A stretch of 64,000 bases of DNA from Hyphomicrobiales bacterium (GTDB taxonomy: Bacteria > Pseudomonadota > Alphaproteobacteria > Rhizobiales > Rhizobiaceae), in assembly GCA_900465665.1 (NCBI GenBank), contig UBJO01000008.1, forward strand, positions 1 through 64,000, given 5' to 3'. This document shows positions 53,337-63,111 of this stretch, one piece after another (the first letter of the stretch is position 1; every line of letters begins with the position of its first letter). The notes beneath the pieces are model-generated. The model was not told the DNA's origin, ran no database searches, and saw only the letters and a program-made list of their open reading frames with translations. Both the position numbers and the translations under genes were made by a program.

Positions 53337-53351
53337 TTAATCAACTATTAA
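53337..53351 (+). promoter_or_regulatory. CtrA-type site upstream of rem
   Basis: TTAATCAACTATTAA: TTAA boxes separated by exactly seven bases, 94 bases before the rem ATG. The third-box C is absent (TTAAT). Confidence 0.5.
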
Positions 53352-53383
53352 TTTCTGCCAGTGAGTTCCTACAGCTTGTCCCA

Positions 53384-53397
53384 GAATCGTGCGATTC
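53384..53397 (+). promoter_or_regulatory. GAATCG dyad upstream of rem
   Basis: GAATCG-TG-CGATTC, 48 bases before the rem ATG. The minus strand reads CGAATCG, the heptamer seen in both dyads upstream of visN. VisN/VisR are known to activate rem in Sinorhizobium, so this is a candidate operator. Confidence 0.4.
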
Positions 53398-53444
53398 GTA
53401 CCCATAGGTCATCGATGTGCCACAAGTGATTCGGAGGCGGACGA

Positions 53445-54116
53445 ATGATCGTAGTGGTTGATGAGCGTGAGCTCGTGAAGGATGGCTACACTTCCCTTTT
53501 TGGTCGAGAAGGTATTCCTTCGACCGGTTTTGATCCCAACGAGTTTGGCGAGTGGGTGCAGACGGCTGCTGATTCAGATATCGCAGCGGTCGAGGCGTTT
53601 CTGATTGGCCAGGGCCAGCAGACGTTCGAGCTGCCGCGCGCCATTCGCGATCGGTCGATGGCGCCAGTCATCGCGGTCAGCGACCAGCCGTCGCTCGAAA
53701 ACACCCTTGCACTTTTTGATTGCGGCGTTGACGACGTCGTTCGCAAGCCGGTTCACCCCCGCGAAATTCTTGCACGCGCAGCGGCCATCCGCCGCCGCCT
53801 CAAGGCGATTTCCACGCACACGGACATCGGCGCCATTCGCGTCTTCTCCGATGGCCGCGATCCCGAGATCCACGGCGAAGTCTTCGCACTGCCGCGCCGC
53901 GAGCGCCGCATCCTCGAATACTTGATCGCCAACCGCGGTCGCCGCGTCACCAAGACCCAGATCTTCAATGCCATCTACGGGATTTTCGACGAGGAAGTCG
54001 AAGAGAACGTCGTTGAAAGCCACATTTCCAAGCTTCGCAAAAAGCTGCGCAAGAAGCTCGGCGTCGACCCCGTCGATTCCAAGCGCTTCCTCGGCTACTG
54101 CATTGATTGGGAATAG
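53445..54116 (+). CDS. rem: Flagellar transcription activator Rem
   Basis: The 223-residue OmpR-type regulator activates the flagellar structural genes under VisN/VisR. The N-terminal receiver-like domain (about 1-115) lacks a phosphoacceptor Asp: the expected region reads DIAAVEAFL with no usable Asp-Pro loop. The winged-helix DNA-binding domain is at about 130-222 ([34 protein letters not shown]). Activity is therefore probably set by its amount rather than by phosphorylation. It is preceded by a long regulatory region. Confidence 0.95.
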   Translation: MIVVVDERELVKDGYTSLFGREGIPSTGFDPNEFGEWVQTAADSDIAAVEAFLIGQGQQTFELPRAIRDRSMAPVIAVSDQPSLENTLALFDCGVDDVVRKPVHPREILARAAAIRRRLKAISTHTDIGAIRVFSDGRDPEIHGEVFALPRRERRILEYLIANRGRRVTKTQIFNAIYGIFDEEVEENVVESHISKLRKKLRKKLGVDPVDSKRFLGYCIDWE

Positions 54117-54192
54117 TTTTTTTGGCGTCCTCGGTGGGCGCGGCTCTCTAGGCTTCGATCTTCTCCGATCACGCATTTGCCAGACAGCTTCA

Positions 54193-54212
54193 CGCAAGGC
54201 CCACCGGATACT
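54193..54212 (+). promoter_or_regulatory. CAAG-type element upstream of flgE
   Basis: CACGCAAG, nine bases, then ATACTC. The CAAG and the TA ten bases on match the other flagellar elements; the rest is weaker. It is 33 bases before the flgE ATG. Confidence 0.35.
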
Positions 54213-54244
54213 CTCAAGCCTACTAAGGGAATCGAGGTTTTCAG

Positions 54245-55531
54245 ATGAGCATTTTCGGCAGCATGAAGACGGCGGTGTCCGGCATGAACGCGCAGGCGAA
54301 CCGCCTCAGCACCGTGGCCGACAACATTGCGAACGTAAACACGACAGGCTACAAGTCGGTATCGACCGCCTTCTCGTCGCTTGTCCTGCCTTCGAGCTCG
54401 GGCAACTACAATTCGGGCGGCGTTCAGACGTCGGTTCGCCAGTCGGTTTCCGCGCAGGGCGATATCTCCTACACGACCTCGGGCTACGACCTCGCCATCT
54501 CCGGTGACGGCTTCTTCATCGTTCAGAGCCCGGATGGCGTTCCGGTCCTGACCCGCGCTGGCGACTTCACGAAGGATGACGAGGGCAATCTCGTCAACTC
54601 GGCCGGCTTCAAGCTGATGGGCTATTCCTACGATTCGGGTGCTCCGGCCGTCGTCGTCAACGGCTTCTCCGGACTGGTCCCGGTCAACGTCGCTCAATCA
54701 GGGCTGACGGCTATCGCCTCCACGGCCGGTACCTTCTCCGGCAACCTGAATTCGGGCGCCGAAGTAGCAACCGGAAACCTGCCGAGCAGCAACACTGCTC
54801 CCGTCACCAGCGACACGAAGCAGATTTCGATGGTCGGCTACGACAAGCTCGGCAACACCGTCCAGTACGATTTCTACTTCACCAAGACCGACGCTACCGT
54901 ACCGCCGCCTGCAACGGGCGCAGCCAGCACCTGGGAAGTCTCGGTTTACCGCCACGCCGACGCGACAGTCGGTAGCACGACGTCCTTCCCGTATTCGACG
55001 GACGCCGTCGGCGGAGGTACGATGGAATTCGATGCGTCGGGCAACCTCGTTTCCGGCAACTCGCTTCTGATCGACGATCCGGTGACGACAGGCCAGATCC
55101 AGATGGATCTGTCCGGCTTCACACAGCTCGCTTCCGATTTCTCCGGCAAGGGTACGCCCAACGGTCAGGCTGCCAGCCCGGTCGATAGCGTATCGATCGG
55201 CAAGGACGGCACGGTTTCGGCGAAGTATGCCGACGGCACGTCGAAGGCGCTCTATCGCATTCCGCTGGCAACCGTTGCAAGCCCTGACAACATGACGCTC
55301 ATGAGCGGCAACGTCTACAGCGCCAACGGCACCTCGGGCGTCACGGTCACCGGCTTCCCGCAGACCAACGGCTTCGGTTCCATCCAGTCGGGTGCGATCG
55401 AAAGCTCGAACGTCGACCTCGCCGGCGAACTGACTGAGATGATCGAATCGCAGCGCAGCTACACTGCCAACTCCAAGGTGTTCCAGACGGGGTCCGACAT
55501 CATGGACGTTCTCGTCAACCTCAAGAGATAA
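54245..55531 (+). CDS. flgE: Flagellar hook protein FlgE
   Basis: The 428-residue hook subunit has the N-terminal rod/hook motif (VADNIANVNTTGYKSVSTAF) and the C-terminal motif (AIESSNVDLAGELTEMIESQ, RSYTANSKVFQTGSDIMDVL) around a hook-specific middle domain. The ATG at 54245 follows GGAATCGAGG. It starts the flgE-flgK-flgL-flaF-flbT-flgD-fliQ unit. Confidence 0.97.
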   Translation: MSIFGSMKTAVSGMNAQANRLSTVADNIANVNTTGYKSVSTAFSSLVLPSSSGNYNSGGVQTSVRQSVSAQGDISYTTSGYDLAISGDGFFIVQSPDGVPVLTRAGDFTKDDEGNLVNSAGFKLMGYSYDSGAPAVVVNGFSGLVPVNVAQSGLTAIASTAGTFSGNLNSGAEVATGNLPSSNTAPVTSDTKQISMVGYDKLGNTVQYDFYFTKTDATVPPPATGAASTWEVSVYRHADATVGSTTSFPYSTDAVGGGTMEFDASGNLVSGNSLLIDDPVTTGQIQMDLSGFTQLASDFSGKGTPNGQAASPVDSVSIGKDGTVSAKYADGTSKALYRIPLATVASPDNMTLMSGNVYSANGTSGVTVTGFPQTNGFGSIQSGAIESSNVDLAGELTEMIESQRSYTANSKVFQTGSDIMDVLVNLKR

Positions 55532-55550
55532 GTAGGGTAACGGGTTAGCC

Positions 55551-57011
55551 ATGTCGCTTACATCAGCACTGAACACCGCGCAGAGCATATTCAACAATAC
55601 CGGCACGCAGAGCAGTGTCGTATCGAACAATATCTCGAACTCCAGCAACAGCGATTACGTTCGCCGTCAGGCGATGGTCACGACTTCGCTGAATGGTGCG
55701 CAGGTTGTGAAGATCAGCAGGGCGCAAGAAGACGCCCTGATGCGGCAGTGGCTGAAGGCAAGCGCCGGTGATAGCGCTCAGCAGACCTTGCTGAGCGGCC
55801 TCACCGACCTGAAATCGGTGCTCGGCGGCAACGACTACGAGACGTCGCCGGCCACCTATCTCTCGACCTTCCAGCAGAAGCTCCAGGCTTTCCGCACGTC
55901 GCCGAGCAGCGCGATTGCCGCGCAGAGTGCGGTCACGGCGGCGCAGGATGTCACCAACTCGTTGAATGACGCGACCAAGTCCGTCCAGCTTATCCGCCAG
56001 AACGCGGACAAGGAGATCGCGACCCAGGTCGACACGCTGAATACGCTGCTCGCGCAGTTCAAGACGGCCAACGACGCAGTAAAGGGCGCGACCGCCAGCG
56101 GTGGCAATCCTGCCGACGCGCTCGATGAGCGCGACAAGCTGCTGAAGCAGATTTCCTCGATCGTCGGCGTCAAGACCGCCGATCGCGCCAATGGCGATAT
56201 GGCGCTCTACACCAACGACGGAACGGTTGTCTTCGACACCATTCCGCGCGCGGTCACCTTCGTTTCGCAGGATACCTATACGACGGGAACGAAAGGCAAC
56301 GGCGTCTATATCGACGGCGTGGCGCTCTCAAGCGGGCAGGGGTCCACGACGACAGCTCAGGGCAGCCTTCAATCCCTGTTGCAGATCCGCGACGACGTCG
56401 CGCCCACCTTCCAGTCGCAGCTCGACGAGATCGCAAAGTCGCTGGTGACGATGTTCTCGGAAACCGATGGCACGACGACGGAGCCGGGCCTCTTCGTCTG
56501 GAAGACCTCGACGGGTCTCGACGGCGATACTCCGACCACGCCAGACGTCATCAACGGCATCGCCGGTACAATTACGGTAAACACAGCGGTAATCACCAGC
56601 CAGGGTGGCGATCCGATGAAGCTGCGCGACGGCTCCATCACCGGATTGACCAACCTCAACACGGAAGGCGCGAGCGGTTTCTCCGACAACCTCGACGACC
56701 TCTACACCGCGCTGGGCTCGGCACAGACGTTCTCTTCGGACGCCGGCATCTCCTCGAATGTCAGCATCATCAGCTATGCGCAGAATTCGGTCGGCTGGCT
56801 CGAACAGATGCGAAGCGACGCAACGACGGCATCGGAAAATACAACCGCTGCCCTCTCGCGCTCAACCGAGGCGTACTCAAATGAGACAGGCGTCAACCTT
56901 GACGAGGAACTGACACTGCTGCTTGATATTGAGCAGTCTTACAAGGCGGCGACCAAGATATTGAACGCCGTCAACGAGATGTACCAGTCGCTGCTGGACA
57001 TTGCGAGGTAA
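55551..57011 (+). CDS. flgK: Hook-filament junction protein FlgK
   Basis: The 486-residue first junction protein has an N-terminal D0 helix (SLTSALNTAQSIFNNTGTQS, SNNISNSSNSDYVRRQAMV) and a C-terminal helix (GVNLDEELTLLLDIEQSYKA ATK). It lies between flgE and flgL and is shorter than enteric FlgK, as usual in rhizobia. Confidence 0.95.
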   Translation: MSLTSALNTAQSIFNNTGTQSSVVSNNISNSSNSDYVRRQAMVTTSLNGAQVVKISRAQEDALMRQWLKASAGDSAQQTLLSGLTDLKSVLGGNDYETSPATYLSTFQQKLQAFRTSPSSAIAAQSAVTAAQDVTNSLNDATKSVQLIRQNADKEIATQVDTLNTLLAQFKTANDAVKGATASGGNPADALDERDKLLKQISSIVGVKTADRANGDMALYTNDGTVVFDTIPRAVTFVSQDTYTTGTKGNGVYIDGVALSSGQGSTTTAQGSLQSLLQIRDDVAPTFQSQLDEIAKSLVTMFSETDGTTTEPGLFVWKTSTGLDGDTPTTPDVINGIAGTITVNTAVITSQGGDPMKLRDGSITGLTNLNTEGASGFSDNLDDLYTALGSAQTFSSDAGISSNVSIISYAQNSVGWLEQMRSDATTASENTTAALSRSTEAYSNETGVNLDEELTLLLDIEQSYKAATKILNAVNEMYQSLLDIAR

Positions 57012-57015
57012 GCCC

Positions 57016-58137
57016 ATGAAAAGTTCATTTATTTCTAGTTCGGCTATTCAAAACGCGATGCGACTGACCATTCGTCAGTCGCAGACCCAGCTCGTGAAAT
57101 CCTCGCTTGAGGCGACCACCGGCGTCTACGCCGATATCGGCGCCTCGCTGGGCTCTGGCGCAGCGAAGAGTGTCAATTTCAGCGCCGAAGTCACGCGCAT
57201 CCAGGCGCTGAAGGGCAGCAACTCGGTTGTATCGGGCCGTCTCGAAGCCTCCCAGCTCGGCCTTACCAGCATGAAGACGGCGGGCGACGCGCTCGTCTCG
57301 AAGCTGACCGCGTTGCAGGGCAGCCAGGACAACACGAGCATCACCGTTGCGATGCAGTCGGCGGGCGATGCGCTGTCGTCGCTGATGGACACCGGCAACT
57401 CGATGCTCAACGGCGAATATCTCTTCTCCGGCATCAACACCGACATCCAGCCTCTGACCGACCAGACGGATGCTGCAACCGACGCGATCCAGAAGAATCT
57501 CGATGCCTGGGCAAGCAGCCTCGGCAAGACCAAGTCCGAGCTGACAGGCGACGAGATGGACACGTTCATCTCCAACTTCGTCGAGCCGATGTTCTCGCAA
57601 GATACGCTGAACGCGACCTCGACGCCGTTGCCGTTCCCGCCGGTTGGCGTCGGAACGCCCACGCCGCCGCTGGCCTACGTGACGCCGCCGGCATGGGCCG
57701 ACTGGTCGAGCGCGTCCAACCAGAACATGACGAGCCGGATCAGCAACTCCGAGACCGTCACCTCGTCGACCAATTCGAACTCCGAGGGCATGCGCTACTT
57801 CGCGCTCGCGTCGATCACCGTTTCGGCGCTCGCCGGCACCGGCCTCAGTGGCGACGCATTGGCGATGACCACATCGAAGGCAATCGGCTACGCCGCGCAG
57901 GGCACGACCGGTATCGTCACGCAGGCGAGCCAGCTCGGTCTGTCGCAGGAGCGCGTCACGAAGGCCAACGACGCCCTCGATGCGCAGTCCAGCATCATTC
58001 AGAACAAGCTCGTCGACCTTCAGGGCGTCGATCAGTCGGAAGCGTCCACACTGGTCAACACCCTGCAGACGCAGCTCGAAACCGCATACACGATCGTTTC
58101 AAAAATTCAGCAGTTGAGCCTCGTGAACTACCTCTGA
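57016..58137 (+). CDS. flgL: Hook-filament junction protein FlgL
   Basis: The 373-residue second junction protein has flagellin-like N-terminal (MKSSFISSSAIQNAMRLTIR) and C-terminal (LETAYTIVSKIQQLSLVNYL) helices. A Pro-rich loop (TPLPFPPVGVGTPTPPLAYV, about 201-220) interrupts the middle. The ATG at 57016 lies four bases after the flgK stop. Confidence 0.94.
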   Translation: MKSSFISSSAIQNAMRLTIRQSQTQLVKSSLEATTGVYADIGASLGSGAAKSVNFSAEVTRIQALKGSNSVVSGRLEASQLGLTSMKTAGDALVSKLTALQGSQDNTSITVAMQSAGDALSSLMDTGNSMLNGEYLFSGINTDIQPLTDQTDAATDAIQKNLDAWASSLGKTKSELTGDEMDTFISNFVEPMFSQDTLNATSTPLPFPPVGVGTPTPPLAYVTPPAWADWSSASNQNMTSRISNSETVTSSTNSNSEGMRYFALASITVSALAGTGLSGDALAMTTSKAIGYAAQGTTGIVTQASQLGLSQERVTKANDALDAQSSIIQNKLVDLQGVDQSEASTLVNTLQTQLETAYTIVSKIQQLSLVNYL

Positions 58138-58178
58138 TGATCAGCGGTAGAAGTACAAGTACAAAGAAGGATGCATGA

Positions 58179-58526
58179 ATGTATCAGTTCTCTTACGCCG
58201 AGGTCATGCAAGACTCGGTGGCCGATGCAAAGGAGCGGGAACGTCAAGTTCTCGACCGGTCCATCGAGCTGCTCGCGATTGCACGGGACAAAGAGAAGTA
58301 TGGCCGTGAGGCTATCGATGCATTGTTTTACACCCGACGCGTTTGGGTGAGCTTTATCGAAGACCTCAAGCATCCGGACAATCAGCTCGAAGTTCAGTTG
58401 CGCGCCAATCTGATCTCGATCGCTATTTGGATCTTGAAAGAAAGCGACCGGATCCGGAAACGGCAGTCGACCAACTTTCAAGGCATTATTGACGTTACCA
58501 CCATCATCAGGGATGGACTTAAATGA
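58179..58526 (+). CDS. flaF: Flagellin synthesis regulator FlaF
   Basis: The 115-residue helical protein contains the FlaF signature ([31 protein letters not shown]). In alphaproteobacteria FlaF is needed for flagellin production and acts opposite or together with FlbT. AGAAGG precedes the ATG at 58179; its stop overlaps flbT by ATGA. Confidence 0.94.
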   Translation: MYQFSYAEVMQDSVADAKERERQVLDRSIELLAIARDKEKYGREAIDALFYTRRVWVSFIEDLKHPDNQLEVQLRANLISIAIWILKESDRIRKRQSTNFQGIIDVTTIIRDGLK

Positions 58527-58972
58527 AAAGCACGCTTCGTATCTCGCTAAAAGCCGGGGAAAAGATCTTCATCAACGGTGCGGTTTTGCGCGTCGATCGC
58601 AAGGTCGCGCTGGAATTCCTGAATGATGTAACGTTCCTTCTCGAAAACCACGTTCTCCAGCCGGAAGACGCGACCACGCCTCTGCGCCAGCTCTACTTCA
58701 TCGCGCAGATGATCCTGATCAACCCGGAGGGCAAGGATCAGTCGACGGCGATGTTCCGCAAGTCGGTAACGATGCTGCTCACCTGCTTCAAGAACGAGGA
58801 AGTTCTGGCCGAGCTGAAGCGCATCGACGGTCTGGTTTCGACCGGCCGCGCCTTCGACGCCCTGAAGGCCATCCGCGGTCTCTACGTTATCGAAGACAAC
58901 ATTTTGAACAACCAGGAAATGCACCCTGCAATGGTTGAGCAGATTCGCAAGGAGATCGCACCATGGCGGTAG
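58523..58972 (+). CDS. flbT: Flagellin mRNA regulator FlbT
   Basis: The 149-residue protein has the FlbT hallmarks ([36 protein letters not shown]). In Caulobacter FlbT binds the 5' untranslated region of flagellin mRNA and controls its translation and stability. Potential RNA targets in this window are the hairpin leaders of the four flagellin genes. It overlaps flaF by four bases and flgD by ten. Confidence 0.95.
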   Translation: MKSTLRISLKAGEKIFINGAVLRVDRKVALEFLNDVTFLLENHVLQPEDATTPLRQLYFIAQMILINPEGKDQSTAMFRKSVTMLLTCFKNEEVLAELKRIDGLVSTGRAFDALKAIRGLYVIEDNILNNQEMHPAMVEQIRKEIAPWR

Positions 58973-59400
58973 GCGCAACAGGTTCGGCAACGTCCACGTC
59001 GACGACAACAACGACATCGACGGCTCAGCAGAAGGCGACGCTGAACTACGACAACTTCCTGCAGCTCCTCATCGCCCAGATGAAGAACCAGGATCCGACG
59101 GAACCCGTCGACGCCAGCCAGCAGATGGCGCAGCTCGCGAGCTTCTCGCAGGTCGAGCAGACCATCCAGACCAACACCAAGCTGGACACGCTTCTGGCGA
59201 GCTCGAGCCTGACGCAGGCCAGCAGCTATGTCGGCAAGTACATGACCAGCGCCGATGGCACCGTCGCCGGCACCGTCGATTCCGTAAAAGTGTATTCCGA
59301 CGGAATTATCGCGACGACCACCGACGGGAAGAGTATTCTTGTCCAGGCGGGAATCACCGTCGCGGATCAGGCACCGGCTTCGACCACGACCGGCAGCTGA
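58963..59400 (+). CDS. flgD: Hook-cap protein FlgD
   Basis: The 145-residue hook scaffolding protein has the conserved N-terminal block [20 protein letters not shown] followed by [20 protein letters not shown]. It is much shorter than enteric FlgD (about 230), lacking most of the Ig-like C-terminal part, as in other rhizobia. It overlaps flbT by ten bases. Confidence 0.93.
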   Translation: MAVGATGSATSTSTTTTTSTAQQKATLNYDNFLQLLIAQMKNQDPTEPVDASQQMAQLASFSQVEQTIQTNTKLDTLLASSSLTQASSYVGKYMTSADGTVAGTVDSVKVYSDGIIATTTDGKSILVQAGITVADQAPASTTTGS

Positions 59401-59469
59401 CCGACAAGAAACTGAACGACGGTCCGGCCGGGTTGCGGACGGACCGAAAGGCGATATGAGGTTGCCTGG

Positions 59470-59736
59470 ATGAATGAAGCTGACGCACTCGATCTGTTCC
59501 AGGCGGCGATCTGGACGGTTCTCGTTTCCGCAGGACCAGCCGTGGCCGCGGCGATGATCGTCGGTCTCGTTATCGCGCTGTTCCAGGCGCTGACCCAGGT
59601 CCAGGAAGCAACGCTCACCTTCGTCCCGAAGATCGTCGCGGTTCTGGTGACGATCGGCATCTCCGCTCCCTTCGTAGGCTCGCAGATCTCGATCTTTACC
59701 AATCTCGTCTTCTCGCGCATCCAGTCCGGCTTCTGA
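59470..59736 (+). CDS. fliQ: Flagellar export-gate protein FliQ
   Basis: The 88-residue inner membrane protein has two hydrophobic hairpin segments (about 14-40 and 52-75) and the conserved ALFQALTQVQEATLTFVPKI stretch. It forms part of the FliPQR export gate. Confidence 0.96.
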   Translation: MNEADALDLFQAAIWTVLVSAGPAVAAAMIVGLVIALFQALTQVQEATLTFVPKIVAVLVTIGISAPFVGSQISIFTNLVFSRIQSGF

Positions 59737-59744
59737 GCCACCCT

Positions 59745-59766
59745 CGCGCAAGCTTCGCCATTTAAC
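59745..59766 (+). promoter_or_regulatory. CAAG-type element upstream of flhA
   Basis: CGCGCAAG, nine bases, TTAACT. The CAAG box and downstream TA are spaced as in other flagellar elements. It sits in the 88-base gap before flhA, suggesting a separate promoter for flhA-fliR. Confidence 0.35.
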
Positions 59767-59824
59767 TGTCGATTCGAATTGGCGGGCATCATGCCCGCAC
59801 TTCTCATGAAGAGATGGAATCGAT

Positions 59825-61912
59825 ATGGCGCAACCACCCGCACTCCCCCTTCCGAAAGCCGGCCCCAGCCTGCGTGACGTTGGCTTTGCCCTTGGCATTG
59901 TCGTCATCATCTGCGTGCTTTTCCTGCCGATCCCGCCGTTCCTCATCGATATGGGCCTGGCGTTCTCGATCGCGCTGTCCGTGCTGATCCTGATGGTGGC
60001 GCTGTGGATTCAGAAGCCGCTCGAATTCTCGTCCTTCCCGACCATCCTGCTGATCGCCACGATGACGCGACTGTCGCTGAACATCGCGACGACCCGCGTC
60101 ATTCTCTCGCACGGCAATGAAGGCCACGATGCCGCGGGCGGCGTCATCGCCGGCTTCGCCAGCCTCGTCATGTCCGGCGATTTCGTGATCGGTCTGATCG
60201 TCTTCCTGATCCTGATCACCATCAACTTCATCGTCATCACCAAGGGCGCGACGCGTATCGCGGAAGTCGGCGCCCGCTTCACCCTCGACGCTATCCCCGG
60301 CAAGCAGATGTCGATCGACGCCGACCTTTCGGCCGGCATCATCGACGAGCGCGAGGCGCAGCGCCGCCGTAAGGAACTCGAAGAGGAGAGCTCCTTCTTC
60401 GGTGCCATGGACGGTGCGTCCAAGTTCGTGCGCGGCGACGCCATCGCCGGCCTTCTGATCACCGCCATCAACGTCTTCGGCGGCATCATCATCGGCTACT
60501 TCCGCCACGGCATGCCGATCGGCGAAGCGGCCGACGTTTTCGTGAAGCTCTCCGTCGGCGACGGTCTGGTGTCGCAGATGCCGGCCCTCATCATCTCGCT
60601 GGCCGCCGGCCTTCTCGTTTCGCGCGGCGGCACCGTCGGTTCGACCGACAAGGCCGTCGTCGATCAGCTGAGCGGCTATCCGCGCGCGCTGTCGGTCTCC
60701 GCGGTGCTGATGATCGTGCTCGGTCTCATGCCCGGCCTGCCGTTCATCCCGTTCATGTTCCTCGGTGGCGTTCTCGCCTTCGGCGCCTGGTTCATCCCGC
60801 GCCAGATCGATGCGGAAAACAAGATTCTGCGCGAGCAGGAAGAAAAGAAGGTCGTCGAGAACAAGGAACTGGAGAAGGACTCGGTCAAGTCCGTGCTGCG
60901 CACCTCGGAAATCGAGCTGGCACTCGGGAAGATGGTCTCCTCTCGCCTTCTCGGCGCCCACCAGGAACTCGCATTCCGCGTCGGCAAGATGCGCAAGAAG
61001 TTCGCGACCCAGTACGGCTTCGTCGTTCCGGAGATCAAGGTCACCGACGATATCGCCATCACCGAGAAGTCCTACCAGATCCGCATCCACGGCACGACGG
61101 TCGCCTCCAACGAGCTGCGCGTCGGCGAAGTGCTCGTCGTCACCGGCTCCGGCCGCAAGCCGCGCGTGCCGGGCGACGAGATCCGCGAACCCGCTTTCGG
61201 CATGCCGGCTGTCTCCGTGCTCGAGGCATTCACCGAGGACCTGAAGCGCGAAGGCTTCCAGCCGATCGACAACGTCTCCGTCGTGCTCACCCACATGAGC
61301 GAAGTCATCCGCAACAACCTGCCGGCGCTTCTCTCCTACAAGGACCTCAAGGTTCTGATCGATCGCCTCGATCCCGAGTACAAGAAGCTCGCCGACGAGA
61401 TCTGCTCCTCGCACATGTCCTATTCGGGTCTGCAGGCCGTGCTGAAGCTGCTGCTTGCCGAGCGCGTCTCGATCCGCAACCTGCATCTCATCCTCGAAGC
61501 CGTGGCGGAGCTTGCCCCGCATGTCCGCAAGACCGAGCAGATCGTCGAACACGTTCGCGTGCGCATGGCGCAGCAACTCTGCGGCGACCTTGCCGACAAC
61601 GGCGTGCTTCGCGTGCTACGCCTCGGCAGCAAGTGGGACCTCGCCTTCCACCAGGCGCTGAAGCGCGACAACAAGGGCGAAGTCGTCGAATTCGACATCG
61701 ATCCGCGCATGCTGGAAGAGTTCAGCGAGCAGGCGAGCAAAGTTATCCGTGAATTCATGGATCGCGGCCTGCCTTTCGCCCTTGTCACCTCGCCGGAAAC
61801 ACGGTCCTATGTGCGCATGATCATCGAACGCCTGTTCGCCACGCTCCCGGTTCTCTCGCATGTGGAACTGGCAAAGGGCATCGAGATAAAGATTCTAGGC
61901 TCTATTTCATGA
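59825..61912 (+). CDS. flhA: Flagellar export-gate protein FlhA
   Basis: The 695-residue largest export-gate subunit has about eight N-terminal membrane segments (to about 325), including the FHIPEP-type stretch ([20 protein letters not shown]), and a large cytoplasmic substrate-docking domain. The conserved [20 protein letters not shown] and [20 protein letters not shown] boxes are intact. Its stop overlaps the fliR start. Confidence 0.98.
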   Translation: MAQPPALPLPKAGPSLRDVGFALGIVVIICVLFLPIPPFLIDMGLAFSIALSVLILMVALWIQKPLEFSSFPTILLIATMTRLSLNIATTRVILSHGNEGHDAAGGVIAGFASLVMSGDFVIGLIVFLILITINFIVITKGATRIAEVGARFTLDAIPGKQMSIDADLSAGIIDEREAQRRRKELEEESSFFGAMDGASKFVRGDAIAGLLITAINVFGGIIIGYFRHGMPIGEAADVFVKLSVGDGLVSQMPALIISLAAGLLVSRGGTVGSTDKAVVDQLSGYPRALSVSAVLMIVLGLMPGLPFIPFMFLGGVLAFGAWFIPRQIDAENKILREQEEKKVVENKELEKDSVKSVLRTSEIELALGKMVSSRLLGAHQELAFRVGKMRKKFATQYGFVVPEIKVTDDIAITEKSYQIRIHGTTVASNELRVGEVLVVTGSGRKPRVPGDEIREPAFGMPAVSVLEAFTEDLKREGFQPIDNVSVVLTHMSEVIRNNLPALLSYKDLKVLIDRLDPEYKKLADEICSSHMSYSGLQAVLKLLLAERVSIRNLHLILEAVAELAPHVRKTEQIVEHVRVRMAQQLCGDLADNGVLRVLRLGSKWDLAFHQALKRDNKGEVVEFDIDPRMLEEFSEQASKVIREFMDRGLPFALVTSPETRSYVRMIIERLFATLPVLSHVELAKGIEIKILGSIS

Positions 61913-62661
61913 TAACTGACCCGCAAGGGACCGTGTTGGCGCTCTTTCTGATCTTCTGCAGGATCGGTGGCTGTGTGCTGACAATGCCGGGTTTTTCCTC
62001 GGCGCGTATCCCTTCGGTCTTGCGAGTCTTCATCGCCGGCGCGCTGTCGCTGGCGATCATGCCCGTCCTCTGGGACACCGTCTATCCGGCCGTCCGCACC
62101 TCGAATGCGACCTATATCGGCTTCATCTTCAGCGAATCGCTGATCGGCGTGATGTTCGGAATGCTGGCCCGCCTCTATACGCTGGGCCTTCAGTTCGCCG
62201 CCAACATCGCCGCCATGATGATCGGCTACACCCAGCCGAGCGCCGCCGATATCTTCGAAGAAGGCCAGGAAAGCGCCATCTCGGGCTTCATCATCTTCGC
62301 GGGCATGATGATTCTCTTCATGATGGACTTCCACCATATCGTCTTCAGGGCATTGATCGATTCCTACACATCGATGCCGTTTGGCGGCGCCATGCAGATG
62401 CGGGCGACGCTCATCTCGTTCACCGACACGCTGTCGACCACGACATTCATCATGCTGCGGCTCGCAAGCCCGTTTCTGATCTACGGCCTTCTGTTCAACG
62501 TCGCGATCGGCTTCATCAACAAGCTGGCGCCGCAGATCCCTGTTTACTTCATCTCCACGCCTTATCTGCTGTTCGGTGGCCTCTTCCTGTTCTATTTCGC
62601 CGTCGCGGCGATGATCAGCCAGTTCGGCCAGTCGTTCACCAGCGTGTTTATCGGGCAGTAG
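61909..62661 (+). CDS. fliR: Flagellar export-gate protein FliR
   Basis: The 250-residue inner membrane protein has about six hydrophobic segments and the conserved [19 protein letters not shown] start ([20 protein letters not shown]) and GEQIGFAMG-equivalent region ([11 protein letters not shown]). It completes the FliPQR gate. It overlaps flhA by four bases. Confidence 0.95.
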   Translation: MITDPQGTVLALFLIFCRIGGCVLTMPGFSSARIPSVLRVFIAGALSLAIMPVLWDTVYPAVRTSNATYIGFIFSESLIGVMFGMLARLYTLGLQFAANIAAMMIGYTQPSAADIFEEGQESAISGFIIFAGMMILFMMDFHHIVFRALIDSYTSMPFGGAMQMRATLISFTDTLSTTTFIMLRLASPFLIYGLLFNVAIGFINKLAPQIPVYFISTPYLLFGGLFLFYFAVAAMISQFGQSFTSVFIGQ

Positions 62662-62665
62662 GCGG

Positions 62666-63079
62666 ATGGCTGAAAAGACGCGCTCGGACAAGCTCAAACG
62701 CCTCGTCGCCGTCCAGCGGCATCTCGAACAGATGGCGGAGTTCGATCTCGCCGAGACCACGCGCCAGCGCGCCGAAGTCAGCGAGGAGATGGACAGCGTG
62801 ATCCATGCGCTCGGCTCCATGGACCCGGTGCATCACGCCTTCTCGCAGGGCTATGCTGATCGTTTCAACCGGCTTGGCATCAAGGACAAGCAGCTGAACG
62901 GCATGCAGGAAGTTCACCAGATGCGTGTTCAGCAGGAGCGCGCCAAGGGTGACCGGCTGGAAGACGGTATGCGCGAAGCGCTCGAAGACGAGCGCCGCGA
63001 GGCCGATGACAACGCGGTCTATGATATCATCGATCAAAAATACGGTACGCCAGCCTCCAGCAAGCTTCAAAACTCATAA
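62666..63079 (+). CDS. FliJ-like coiled-coil protein
   Basis: The 137-residue protein is almost wholly helical and highly charged (RLVAVQRHLEQMAEFDLAET, QQERAKGDRLEDGMREALED), with no membrane segment or signal peptide. Size, composition and position right after fliR suit FliJ, the central-stalk chaperone of the export ATPase; no other fliJ candidate is present. The assignment rests on architecture, not on a clear motif. Confidence 0.6.
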   Translation: MAEKTRSDKLKRLVAVQRHLEQMAEFDLAETTRQRAEVSEEMDSVIHALGSMDPVHHAFSQGYADRFNRLGIKDKQLNGMQEVHQMRVQQERAKGDRLEDGMREALEDERREADDNAVYDIIDQKYGTPASSKLQNS

Positions 63080-63111
63080 TCCCCTCGATCTGAAATCAAG
63101 AGGATTATGAC

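Noticed and set aside
59421..59446. GTCCG/CGGAC inverted repeat between flgD and fliQ
   Set aside because: Only five pairs, no T run, and likely by chance in GC-rich DNA.
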